Shown in pieces: positions 21,277 to 31,612 of a stretch of DNA of 64,000 nt. Position 1 is the first letter of the stretch, and every line of letters starts with the position of its first letter. A program made the translations under genes and the position numbers. The stretch lies in contig CM055607.1 in the NCBI GenBank assembly GCA_029379385.1, forward strand, positions 17,050,001 to 17,114,000, read 5' to 3'. The stretch is from Quillaja saponaria. Its lineage: Eukaryota; Streptophyta; Magnoliopsida; Fabales; Quillajaceae. The notes under the pieces were generated by a model that saw nothing but the letters and a program-made list of their open reading frames with translations, had not been told where the DNA came from and made no database searches.

Positions 21277-23747
21277 TTAATACACACCCCACCAAAAAGA
21301 AGTGCCAAATGATTTCATTATGTAAGTTAGGGCTAGTGTGCTTACATTTTGCCAATTCTTCTTCAATAATGAAACAAGGAAGTTGACACTGAGTTGCACA
21401 TTCTGAAAGATTTGCTTCTCCTCCAATGCGCAATTGCCAACAGCAACTCCCATACAAAGAATCTTCTTGAGTTGAAACTTCACCATTGCTTTGGTTTTAT
21501 TAACTTTCAACTCCAGCGATTCCTAATGAGTCACAAGTGTTGGAAACTTACATGCATTAATGTCCTAAAAAATATCAATAAAAGATTGTCAATCCAAAAA
21601 CATCTGAGTGAAATTTCTCCTAGTATATGTAGCATCAGCAATAATACAACTATAAAACAGATAAGGCCTGGCTACTCAAAATACAAACAAGAGATTTGTT
21701 GGCTTATCTCCCACTACCTAGAAAACAACAATTACAACCAACTAATTGGATGTATGAGGCTAAGTTAATTATATATCAATATCTTTCTAGAACAAACCAA
21801 CGGGATGAACTGATTGAAGTAGACAAGTGAGACTCAGTAGTCCTTACTCCTTACTAATTACAAGTGAACTAATGTCTACTTCACTCTTCATAAATCTCAG
21901 GATCAGAAAGAAAATTGATCAAGAAGTTATACTACCAAATATCATAAAATGACACTTTAGTTGTTCCAATTGAAGTCAAATATAAGATCTCAAATATCAA
22001 GAACATAGGCACTGCTAATGTAACCATTGGAATAGAAGTTTCGTTGGAGTACAAAAACAAATTAGAAAACTAACAGAATAACAGAGGTTAACCTCTGCAT
22101 CAAAAGAAGGCAGTACAGAGCAATAATATGGAAGTAAATGAAGTTACATGCCTGCCTTGTTTAGGCCAGGGCCTAAAAGACGAGGAATTTGCTTAATGAC
22201 AGCTTCAGATGCAAGAAAGGCATGATACTTCTTCGCTAGCTTCTTAACAAGTTTCTTGTTTTTGTTAAGCTTCTTCAGCGCTTCCACATCCATGTAATCC
22301 AGTCCTATCTTTTGTGCCGGGTAAATTATTACAAAATCTTATATGTTTTAAGTAATATAATCTTCCTATTGCTAGTTGCTAAGAAATTATGAAAATGTAG
22401 CAAACGATATTCTAGTAGAATGAGCATACATCTCTGTGTTAAGATTAAATGTGATGAATTATTCAAAACACGGATCACAGCTAGCCCAATATGTTCATAG
22501 AGTGTTAATTGCATGTAGCTGGAAGAAAAGATTTGTAAAAAAGGGCAGTTACTATACTAAAGAACTACAAAAAGAATTATTCAATATATTAGATACCTCT
22601 TCCACATGTTGAGCATCACCAAGCATACAAATTTTCATCTTAGGATGATCGATATGAGGAAGCTTAACAGCATCACTAAAATGCTTGTTCTTCTGTGGAT
22701 CGTAATTCTTCAATCCAATTTGCAGTTCAATAGTCTCGGTGAAGTAATGTTTCTTCTCGTTTGCATTAGTAACAACCTGGGAGATGGCTTCCCTCAGGAC
22801 ATCACTTTGTAGCTTACTGTAGATAGAAACAACACATTAAAAATTTGAGCCAAAATACAAAGTCACCTTGGAATATTTTTCTCAAACACAAAGTATTTCA
22901 ATTGAGATGCTTAGAGATAAATTCAATTGCACTGTTGTTATATGATATTTATGCATTATATGGTATTAAACATCATTGTGTTTTAGAAGGATCCATGTGG
23001 AAAGGACTTACCATAAACTTTAGGTAAGAAAACACAAACCCTTTTCATTTTCATACTAGAAGAATGAATTAGATTTATGAGTGATGATTTATAAACAAAC
23101 TATTAATCAAGTAAACAGTCTACTGGTGAATTGCTGACTGTACCGATTACAATCTGATATCATACTTAGTAAGTGTAATTATTTCAGGTGTAGTGCAATT
23201 TGAAATTGGCTAACATGAGAATTGCGCACAAGACTTAAAGCTCACATATAGGAACTTAACCTTGAGCATTACATCTGCTTTCAATTTTTTAAATTTTATG
23301 ACTTTTCAGCTAAAACCTTTAATGTATAATTGAGCATAACTATATTTAAGAAGAAAAAAAAAAGTAGTGGAACTTAAACGATATGATTCGAACAATATAA
23401 TGAAGTAGCAGTTGGAGAAAAAAATAATAATCCTATGCCAAAGAAGTAGCAAAAAGAAATCATAATAAGAGAATATGAGGCCTGAAATAGTTCAAAACAA
23501 CGTATAAGAGATTGAAAGTTTGTCCTCCAATTACTCAATACTACATCGAGAAGACCAAAAAGCCCAAGTTTTAGTATTTGCAAGCACATGTTAATCCTTT
23601 TCTTTTTCACTTCCCTCATCAAAACCAAATGTAATTGTCTAGGCAATTAGCATTCTCAATAGTACAAAACAAACAATGCCCAGAAGCACCCAACAAAGAA
23701 GTATATACACACATATAAATATATATAGGAAATGAAGGTTACCTCAT
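21277..23747 (-). pseudogene. RPL10a: Cytosolic 60S ribosomal protein L10a (uL1), unprocessed pseudogene
   Basis: RPL10a is the uL1 protein of the L1 stalk of the 60S ribosomal subunit. Four exons read on the minus strand: exon 1 ATGAG (23743-23747); exon 2 (22597-22816), giving [13 protein letters not shown] to [15 protein letters not shown]; exon 3 (22152-22317), [19 protein letters not shown] to [10 protein letters not shown]; exon 4 (21277-21551), KFPTLVTH to LLKKNWQNV. The order, phases and about 200 residues follow the plant protein closely. Lesions: a TAG stop at 21523-21525 where a glutamine belongs; the acceptor before exon 3 reads CG not AG; the exon 3 donor is GC; the acceptor before exon 4 reads AT. 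After NWQNV the expected C-terminus (CLYLKSTMGPPQ type) is replaced by unrelated residues ending at 21277, unless an intron starts at the GTAAGC there. Introns are retained, so it arose by DNA duplication. It might still be transcribed. Confidence 0.9.
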
Positions 23748-24020
23748 GGCGAGGGTTTCTTCTTTCTACCGCTTTTACAAACGATTGCTATAGAATTTAG
23801 ACAACAAAGGACCAGAAATAAATATTAGAAGCCAATCAAATATAATAAGCCTTTGTCTTTGAGAGTGAAGGTGGAGCAAAGGTGAAGTGAAGGAGTGAGA
23901 AAGCGAACCTGATGGGTAGAAAATCCTAAGCTGAGGACTGTAGCTGCGAAACGGGGGGAACAAATATACCCAAACCTTATAATAAAACCCTAGCCTAGAT
24001 ATCTCACAAGGGTTTATGAA
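23748..24020 (-). promoter_or_regulatory. Promoter and 5' UTR of the RPL10a copy, with telo-box motifs
   Basis: Upstream of the ATG on the minus strand the 5' UTR reads GAAGAAACCCTCGCC. Further up, telo-box-type AAACCCTA/AGGGTTT words occur at 23755-23760, 23985-23992 and 24009-24015. Telo boxes are a known hallmark of plant ribosomal protein gene promoters. The GC content rises locally (23870-23960), unlike the surrounding AT-rich repeats. The control region therefore looks better preserved than the coding part, which fits a fairly recent loss of function. The tracts 23775-23963 that stay open on the minus strand are UTR or promoter, not protein. Confidence 0.55.
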
Positions 24021-24490
24021 TTGCCGAAGGTAAAATTAATTCATTTTGTTTGGTCTCATCAAGTATCGAATTGGTTACTTAATTTCTTTATTAGACTATT
24101 CGAGTACTAAATTATCTAAATTAATTATCAAATTAACTCAAAATAAATAAATATTTCTCCTTTCAATCTTTTATTTATTTTTATTTATTAACAATTTGAA
24201 CACTTTGTATTAATCCAAATTTAGTATATACTTTAATAATTGTAACTAACTGAGAAAATAATAACTCTGACAAAAATATTATAATTAAAATGCAAATTGA
24301 AGCAACAATTTATGTGATTTTATAGGAAAATATTTTTTACAAATGTATTAATAATTTATATATTATGTTTAAAAAATAAAGACTTTAAAGGATTCAAGTA
24401 TTGTTAATATGAATGCTAAAATTGAATCAATATATAAAGCATTTAATTTCATAGGAAAAAGATATGTGGACGAATAAGATATGTTAGAAG
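24021..24490. other. AT-rich intergenic DNA, nothing recognised
   Basis: About 470 bp of low-complexity AT-rich sequence between the RPL10a promoter and the 167-bp array. I see no coding frame, terminal repeat or LTR signature. Confidence 0.5.
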
Positions 24491-24494
24491 AAAC

Positions 24495-25245
24495 GGAATT
24501 TCATTTAGATCAACATTTAAGATTTCAAGCCTTAATTGGAAATTGAAAGCAAAAGTTTTGTAAAATGAGGTTCGGGGGCAAAACGGTCAGGTACAATTCT
24601 TTTTGGGATTCTGAAAGTACCAGCACTATCATGAGAACAATTAATACTTATAAAAAGAAATGAAATGTTATTTGGATCAACAATAATGATTTTATGTCCA
24701 AATTAGCATTTCAAAACAAAATGTTTGCAAAATGGGTTTCGGGGGACAAAATGGTCAGCTACAAATTATTTTGGATTATAGGAGTACTAGCACTACAGTA
24801 GGGACGAATAAAACCAAGAGGAAGAAATGAAATGCCATTTGAATCAAGAGTTAGGATTTTATGTCCAATTAGAGTTTCAAAGCAAAAGTTTTGTAAAATA
24901 GGATTCGAGGGGTAAAATGACCAAGTACATATCTTTTGGCGATTCCAAAAGTACCGGCAAGGTCGTGAGGATGAATAAGAATTGTAAAAAGAAACAAAAT
25001 GTCATTTAAGTCAATGGGTAGAATTTTATGAATAAATTAGAGTTTCAAAACAAAAGCTTAGCAAAATAGGGTTTTGGGGCAAAACAATCAAGCAAAAGTT
25101 CTTTTGGGATTCTAGGAGTACCGGCATGGCTGTGAGAATGAATAAGACTTATAGAAAAAAACAAAATGCCATTTCAATCAACAGTTAGAATTTTATACTC
25201 AAATTAGAGTTTCAAAGCAAAACCTTTGCAAAATAGGGTTCAATT
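24495..25245. repeat. Tandem array, unit about 167 bp, roughly 4.5 copies
   Basis: Successive units start with GAAAT(G/T)(C/T)CATTT-ATCAA-type words near 24495, 24663, 24829, 24996 and 25162, spacings of 166-168 bp. Each unit then has TTAG-ATTTTATG-CCAAATTAG, GTTTCAAAGCAAAA, TTTGCAAAAT(A/G)GGGTT, CGGGGGCAAAA and TTTTGGGATTCTA-GAGTACC. Copies differ by perhaps 15-20 percent. The unit length is close to a nucleosomal repeat and in the range typical of plant satellites, but this array is short. No coding content. Confidence 0.82.
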
Positions 25246-25560
25246 CAATATTTGAAATAGATTTGAATTCAAAATAATATATATTTTATTAAATAAATTA
25301 AAGAAAAACTATTTTTTACTTTTACTTTTAACAAAATACACTAAAAAAATGAATATAAAAAAACTTATTCGAGTTCTAGTTCAAATTTTATTCAAATTTG
25401 GATTCTATTATGAATATTCAAATTACATTCGAATTCAGATTTTAGTTTAGATTTGAATTTGAATTTGAATTTGAGTACAGGAATTCAAATCCAAATTCGA
25501 ATAGTGCACTAGTCAAAACTATTCGATTTGAATTACAACCCTACGCATAGCTATATGGAA
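25246..25560. repeat. AT-rich tract with scrambled GAATTT/AAATTC words
   Basis: Dominated by short inverted words such as GAATTTGAATTTGAATTTGA (25453-25474) and their complements between 25375 and 25535, which could fold on themselves. No gene. It ends just left of a CACTA-like terminus. Confidence 0.45.
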
Positions 25561-25564
25561 TATA

Positions 25565-25910
25565 CACTAAAATAAATCACTTATCTGGGACGGGCAAAAC
25601 CCATCTCAGAAAGTGGAAAAACCCATCCACCGTAGATAATACCATCATATTAAGAACAATTTCTGATAACAAGAATCTACAACAGTTAAGTTACCATGAA
25701 TAACATTATCTAGGACAAGACAGTCCATCACGGATAAGTTCGCAGCATTTTGCGCCAAACTTATTCGAGAAGAGTAGACCCTTCACGGATAATATGGTAC
25801 CTGTCCCTGATAGTTTATAAAATTATAGGGCATCCCATCAAGGATAAGTATATGAGACTGGTTGTACAATAGCAGATAATTCCAAGATTAGGATTTTTTT
25901 TCACAAAAAC
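25565..25910 (+). mobile_element. CACTA-like terminus with subterminal repeats
   Basis: The sequence CACTAAAATAAATCACTTAT at 25565 resembles the CACTA terminus of En/Spm elements. It is followed by several copies of a subterminal motif related to CCCATCACGGATAAG, in direct orientation at about 25720-25738, 25789-25806 and 25841-25858, with a variant (TTATCTGGGACGGGC) at 25581-25595. Dispersed short subterminal repeats beside a CACTA end are characteristic of this superfamily, where transposase binds. I found no matching TAGTG end to the right, so the element is probably truncated. Confidence 0.5.
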
Positions 25911-27590
25911 TTGGATTTGCCAAAAAAAATTACGACCTGTTTGTTAAGTAAAAATCTATACCCAATCCAACACCCTTTTCAATACCAAATCCAATGCAAA
26001 ACCTCAATTTCAAAGAACCAACACAAAATACAAATAATATTAGAAGGTACTTTATTCATAAATCCAAAATCAAACTAAAACATTGATAAATTCAAAAAGA
26101 AACTAAACCATTGATAAATCTAAAAAGAAACTAAACCATTCACAAATCCTAAAACAGACTATATCATTCATAAATCCAAAAACATACTAACATATTCATA
26201 ATAAGCATTATGTATTATGTTGACATGAAAAGTACTTCATCCAAATAGAAAAGCTTATGATATAATCAACTTCCATCAAGGTCTGCATCATCATCGGTTT
26301 GAGCATTGACATTGACTTGAGGATTGGCAGCCGCGGAAGATGAAGTGCACAAAATCTATAAAATCAATCGAAACATAAATTTACTTGTAGACAATATAAA
26401 CTCGCAAACAAATTGTAAATTAAATATAGTAGAACCAACAAACTAACAAACAAAACTTCACTATAAATCCAATGATCATATTCTAGACAAAGTAGATGTT
26501 CTCATAGGTCGTTCATACAATTTTCAAGTGAAAGTTACATTATTCAATTTCAATACTCATAAACAAAACTTCATTGTAAGTAGGGTGTTTAAAATGAATT
26601 AAATGAGCCACCGAAAATATACCTACATGAAACTGAGAAGAATGAAATATCGTTGCTGCAAAATAAGCAATGAACTCTTGCATTGCTTCGCAATCTCTTT
26701 TAATTCATTACAAGGGATGGACTAATTCAGAAGGAAAGAGACATGACTTAAAGATGGTCATAGGGATGGCTGGACATCTAGATGACTCTTTAATCTTTAT
26801 TTGTACTTTAATTTGTTTACTTCCTTTTCTCGTATACTCAGCAATGATTTTTCTTCTCATCTTTCTTAACAACATTCTACCAAAAGAATCATCTTCTGTT
26901 GGTCAGGTAGCTGGATATATGCTACATACCTTCTTAAATGCTTGGGGGTATTTCTCTTAAAACAAAAATAAATTCAATTATTAAAAATAGAAATAAGCAT
27001 GCAAGTTTAACAATGAGATAAACACTATAATAAATATTTAACTTACTGCATACCAAGATACTACATGTTTATATGCCAATATGCCTCGAAAATATCAAAT
27101 GCACTGTCGACAATAACATCTGCATGCCTTATTCCTTTTGCTTTTATCCTTTATAAATCATCCATCACAGCCACACCACCAATATAAGTCACATGAATTA
27201 GCAGGAAAGGCTAAAGCTTTCTCTACTTAATTATAATGTATTACAAATACATTGGTTTAAAATCAGAGCTTTTCAATTTTGGTATCCTAACATATTCAAT
27301 TAAAAAAAAACAATTATCTGATTTTTTTTCCCCCACATAATTGGTCATATTCACATGTCTCTAGTTATTTGGACCCTATCACCACCTCAAATAGATCCTA
27401 TAATCTTTGGCTTGAAGAATAGACTAAAAACACATCATATTATTTCCAGAAACATTTCAATTCTAACACAATCATACTCAGTTGTTCACTCATTCATTCT
27501 AATTTGTAAGTCACTAGGTTTATGTAATTCTTCTTGGTCCTTGAAATTTAAGAAATGATATGAGATTAAAAAATTATTAGGCTTTGGAAA
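25911..27590. other. AT-rich interior right of the CACTA-like end
   Basis: Apart from the two exon-like stretches on the minus strand, this 1.7 kb holds no recognisable gene. Three short near-repeats of TAAATC(C/T)AAAAA-A-ACTAAA lie at 26055-26190. The plus frame at 26670-26960 is hydrophobic and chance-like. Read on the other strand, the same DNA (26705-26945) is lysine and arginine rich and interrupted by a stop. It is presumably the interior of the CACTA-like element. Confidence 0.35.
26266..26355 (-). pseudogene. Candidate last exon of a CACTA-type transposon gene
   Basis: On the minus strand an acceptor-like TTGATTTTATAG precedes a 90-bp open stretch reading ILCTSSSAAANPQVNVN then AQTDDDADLDGS and stop. 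An A/S/N-rich segment closing in an acidic run is a common ending of plant CACTA-associated (Ptta/En/Spm) proteins, and the stretch lies 700 bp inside the CACTA-like end at 25565, in the orientation expected. A preceding exon may lie at 26623-26705 (KRDCEAMQEFIAYFAATIF, with an AG/GTATAT donor). No catalytic part is visible. Assignment is tentative. Confidence 0.3.
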
Positions 27591-28065
27591 TCTCCAACTG
27601 AATCTATGTTGGGGCATCGCTCTCTTAGTGGCGCGCTGCATTGGACTCTGGGTGCAATGACAAATGAGCTTGATTAGGTAGTCACAGTCTTAGTGGCCTG
27701 CCACATCGGCGCCCGAGTATGGTGCAAAATGAGAAGGGTTCTCGTATTTTGAATGAGTATGGTTTAAAATGTTAGTCTAAGATAGGATTTGCGTAGGTAC
27801 ATGGAATATAGGTATCCTAACGAGTAAACTAAGAGAGTTAATAAATACAATATTAGAAGAATGGTTAATATTGCTTGTTTGCAAGAAACTAAGTAGGCAG
27901 AGGAAAATGCTAGAGAAATAGGGAGAATGAAATTCAAAATGTGGTATACAAAAAATGATAGAAAGAATAACAGAGTAGTGATTATTGTTGATGGAAATCT
28001 CAAGGACGAGGTTATTGAAGTCAACAGAAAAAGCGACAGAATAATTTTAATGAAATTGATGATTA
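27590..28065 (+). mobile_element. LINE retrotransposon fragment: endonuclease start
   Basis: From about 27783 the frame reads RIC-V-GTWNIG, the opening of the endonuclease domain of plant L1-type LINEs. It continues with LRELINT, a degraded CKKL...-type segment where families have C-Q-E-T-K, then MKFKMWYTKNDRKNNRV, VIIVDGNLKDEVIEV and DRIILMKL (up to 28061). One or more frameshifts separate these parts. The sequence before it (27597-27780: GGCATCGCTCTCTTAGTGGC, GGCGCCCGAGTATGGTGCAA) is GC-richer and looks like the untranslated or ORF1-ORF2 part of the same LINE. Everything downstream is absent because a CACTA-type end starts at 28066. Confidence 0.7.
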
Positions 28066-28260
28066 CACTACAAAAAAATCAACAATCATCGACAACAACT
28101 TGTTGTCGCTAAAAAAATAGTTATTGTTGTTGATACTAACTTACAACAGGGCCTTATCGCATATGAGAAAAAGCATGGGTGTTTCTTGTTAATGCCCTCA
28201 ATTACGACAGCATAAAATCAGATGAATATCTATGATAGTGAAGTGGACGTAGATACTTGT
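28066..28260 (+). mobile_element. CACTA transposon terminus inserted in the LINE
   Basis: CACTACAAAAAAATCAACAA is a canonical CACTA left end. It is followed by subterminal inverted words: CGACAACAACTTGTTGTCG at 28090-28108 is a near-perfect palindrome, and TTGTTGTTGATA follows. The three bases before it are TTA, the presumed target duplication. I see no TAGTG end downstream before 28980, so only one end remains. Sequence to 28670 is AT-rich and unassigned; the frames at 28257-28582 appear fortuitous. Confidence 0.55.
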
Positions 28261-28980
28261 CTCTAATGCTCCTTGATTTATTTACGTCTGATATCCTGAC
28301 ACAAATTGATAAGCTATCACAGATACACATATGTATCTGCATCCTAGACGTAAATGAGTGGACATTGATACTCTATTTATTGGCAGCAGGGTTGCAGACG
28401 CAGCTAAATTGGACACGAATGTTTACATTTTTCTTTTTTTTTATTTGCAAAAGCATATTGCTATCGTTGATTGTTTGAAGCTGACAATGATATTAAATAT
28501 TATTTTTACTAAATTCCATAAAAAAATGAATTTGTTTTTTCAAAAACCTGTTAAAATTCGAACCACAAATTCGAAATCATAATTTTATATACAAAAATAT
28601 TATTCAAATATTAATATTCAATCATATCAAAAAAATTAACAAAAAATTGTTAATCATGTACTGAAACAAATTTCGTAAAGTAAGCGCACATTTTGTTGCA
28701 AGTAATATAATGATAAGTAAAGATCTTTCCCACGAGAAATTATATCACTTTTAAAGCTAATTACCAATATGTATGCACTTAATTTTAATCAAGCTAATGC
28801 AATTCGAATGCTAGAATTCTAACTAAACAAGTGACTTAAGTAAATTTATTAAACTAACACCTAGGTTCATAATATCCCATTTTCACAATATGCCTCACAC
28901 TTCACCTATGTTTTCCTTTCTTTTAGTCAATTCATGCAATAGTTCAAATTTAATGCAAGGTGTATGTATTTTTAATTAAG
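28261..28980. other. Unclassified retroelement-like and AT-rich sequence
   Basis: 28261-28660 is AT-rich with no recognised gene. 28670-28980, read on the minus strand, has the pattern TCTCGTGGGAAAGATCTTTA, then TATATTACTTGCAACAAAAT and GTGCGCTTAC. It vaguely resembles the 3' ends of LTRs of plant Tat/Athila-type elements, which carry a TTACTTG...GTGCACTTG motif. The similarity is by memory and weak. The stretch ends where the truncated gypsy LTR begins. Confidence 0.22.
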
Positions 28981-30082
28981 CTTGATCTAGTGAGTGATTT
29001 ATTTATGGTTATCAGATTTCTGTGTGCGACTATAAGTATATTTAAATTCTTGGGTTATAAGACAAAATAAACAAATAAGTTATTTCAGTGTTTTAATTGA
29101 ATGATATGTAATTGATAAGGGCCAACAGTGTAAAGTTTTCCAAGAAATAGTTTTCATCTTCGAAATTAAAGTCCAGGTGCACCTAGGCTATTTGAATTTG
29201 AAAGTTTATATGAGTTATTCTGATTCTGACAATTGTTTTGAAAGAAATTAGAGTGCTCAGCCCTGATGGGATGGATTTGTGTACAGAGAATCACTTGTTA
29301 TGAGGGCACGTAAATGCCCAATCGGGGGAGATATTATTATGCAGGGCTGAGTTACTCATTGGCCCTTTGATTGTTTAATTGGTTGTTTAATTGTTAGTTT
29401 GCTTATATGATTTGTCTGCTACTTTGAAATTGTGAACTAAGCGAATTGTAATTGTATGGCCATGATAACCACGTATGTGTATAATCAAATTTAAATATGA
29501 ATTTTAAACTATGCTATATGTGTTGTATGATGCTGGTACCCGTAGGGTATATGATTTGCTCACTGAGTCCTTGTGACTCACTATTTCCTTTGTGATTGTT
29601 TTTTTTATTTTCCAAGAAACCATTGTTGATCACTATAGAACTACTACCTGCCAACTCTGTTACAGCAAGGTATATCTCAGATATCACATACTTGGAGTGT
29701 AAAGGATGACACTTGCAGTCACTCTAGGTATTAGGCATTATTGTTAGATACATACTGATTTCACCACGATGATTACATGTTTTGTTAGGAGCAGAGCTCC
29801 TTTGTATATTTCGATATTATAATTTATTATTGACTTGGTAACCAGGTTGTTTGTATATGTTATGAGTATATTCCACCGTACGGGAAACTTCTGCCAATAT
29901 TTTCAGGAATCATATATATTTAATTGTCGATATTGAATTTTTATTCTAACTCCATAATATTTTGGTGGTCTCAACTATAATGTGTTTCTAAGTTGTGATG
30001 TATAGTATTTGAATATTCAGGGTTATGGGGGTATGGATACCTATTCCTCCTGCCAGTCATACCTTTATTTGGGGGTGTGACA
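28981..30082 (+). mobile_element. 5' LTR of the gypsy element, 5'-truncated
   Basis: This matches the 3' LTR from 36659 to 37758 nearly continuously, starting at CTTGATCTAGTGAGTGATTT and ending GGGGGTGTGACA, with about 5-6 percent divergence by eye. The first 1.6 kb of the LTR, present at 35048-36658, is missing; the join at 28980/28981 is abrupt. The conserved block includes the best base-paired stem: TCAGCCCTG (29255-29263) and CAGGGCTGA (29342-29350) pair over nine positions. Loss of the LTR start means that no left target duplication can be checked. Confidence 0.88.
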
Positions 30083-30085
30083 AGT

Positions 30086-30097
30086 TGATATCAGAGC
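30086..30097 (+). promoter_or_regulatory. Primer binding site of the gypsy element
   Basis: TGATATCAGAGC lies four bases after the 5' LTR. It differs by one base from the initiator tRNA-Met complement TGGTATCAGAGC seen at 1896. The following CTTGG and leader are shared with the first element. Confidence 0.8.
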
Positions 30098-30289
30098 TTG
30101 GTTAGAGGTCTGTGACTACAAGTATGGAATGTTATTGCTTAGTTTGTGTAGGTTACCCAGGACGTATGTGGATTTAGTGATGCATTCTAATTTGTCCTGA
30201 AACTTCAAGTTACGATTATTTAAAGGCACTATATTTTGTTTTGTCTTATGAATGTATATTAACTCTAGATATAATACAAAGAAGATATC

Positions 30290-31600
30290 ATATTATAGGC
30301 TGAGAGGAGCAGCAAGAAGCTGGCTTCGATCAGCGATCTATCGGTCCCCAGACACTGGCGGTTAGAGGCAGGGGTCAATGGGGATACGGTAGTGGCAGAG
30401 GCCGAGGCAGGGCAGCTGAACCAGATCAGACAACAATTCCCTGTTCTGATAAGGAACTACTGGTACTGGGATTAGACTGCTTTTAGAGGAATGTAGGTGA
30501 CTTCGTTGGGATTTTAGCACAACAGCAGCAAGCTCAGCAGCAGCCACCAGTAGCTCCCCTTATTCAACCTAAGCAAGAAGCAAACCCTCCGGCTCCAGTT
30601 TAGCAGGGTCAAGGGGTATTTATGACATTACACGACTTTAGGAAGATGCAGCCGCCAAGGTTTTTTGGGGTTAACCCAGATCAGGATCCTTACGCTTTCC
30701 TAGAGGAGTCAAACAGATTGTGTATAGCTTTGGAATGTGATCATGTTCGTGCGGTTAAGTTGGTTAGTTATCAGCTATATGATGTGGCTTATGATTGGTA
30801 TAAGATGTTGGTACAGCAGTGGATCGGGCCTACTCCACTAGCGTAGCCAGAGTTTAACAGAGCTTTTCTGGATCACTTTTTACTTGAGAGCGTGCGAGAT
30901 AAGCATGCTCGTGATTTTGAGTGATTAGTGCAGATTGAGGGTATGTCAGTAGCGAAATATGAGACTCGATTTACTCAACTGTCCCGCTTTACCCCACATC
31001 TAATAGCTACGGAGCATATAAGGGTGAAGAGATTTGTGCATGGTTTAAAGGATTATTTATTCATATCAGTGTTTGTGTTAGATACTATGACTTATACTCA
31101 TGTTGTTGATGCTACCTATCGATTGGAGACCAGAGTGGTGAAGAAACAGTAAGAGCGTGAGAGTCATAAGAAGGCAAGGCAAGAGGGTTCTTCGACCTCT
31201 AGAGCTGGCAATTCATGCAGGCCTAGGGGTGAATCTACTTCTGGGCAGAGTTCATTTAGAGGAAATTTTCAGTCAGGTAGAAGTCAGATGAGGTGAGGTT
31301 CAGGAGCTCAGTTTCAGGAAGGATTGTCTAGCGGACCCTGATCATATGAGTTTCTATATGCTCTACTTGTGGCAATATGCATACTAGGCAGTGTAGACTA
31401 AGGACGGTGCGTGTCTTAAATGCGGAGTGATAGATCATCGTATTAGAGACTGTTCATTATCGAGAGGTTAGTCCACTTCAGTTGGGACTTCTTCTTCAAT
31501 TCAGGGTAGACCTCCACTTCTTGGAACACCTACGAGGCCTCCAAGGGTGCATGGTGGTTTCTCTAGGGGTTCTTCATTAGCAGAGAGAGGTCAGGCCTGA
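30290..31600 (+). pseudogene. gypsy gag polyprotein, decayed
   Basis: Gag packages the retroelement RNA. The basic R/G-rich start (30364-30410), a Q/P-rich segment (30520-30600), and a capsid region from 30622 (LHDFRKMQPPRFFG, then DPYAFLEE, YDVAYDWY and, in 30928-31152, MSVAKYETRFTQLSRF) follow the plant chromovirus pattern. A zinc knuckle CLKCGVIDHRIRDC of exact C-x2-C-x4-H-x4-C spacing stands at 31412-31453, but the frame reaching it is broken. In-frame stops occur at 30601, 30844, 30922, 31150 and about 31294, several as TAG or TGA where CAG or CGA is expected. No active product is possible from this copy. Confidence 0.85.
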
Positions 31601-31612
31601 GTCTATGCTCTA

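Noticed and set aside
21394..21768. 124-residue plus-strand frame
   Set aside because: Antisense to RPL10a exon 4 and its intron; the sense strand explains the conservation.
27764..28024. 86-residue minus-strand membrane-like frame
   Set aside because: Antisense to the LINE endonuclease fragment, which has a clear sense-strand match.
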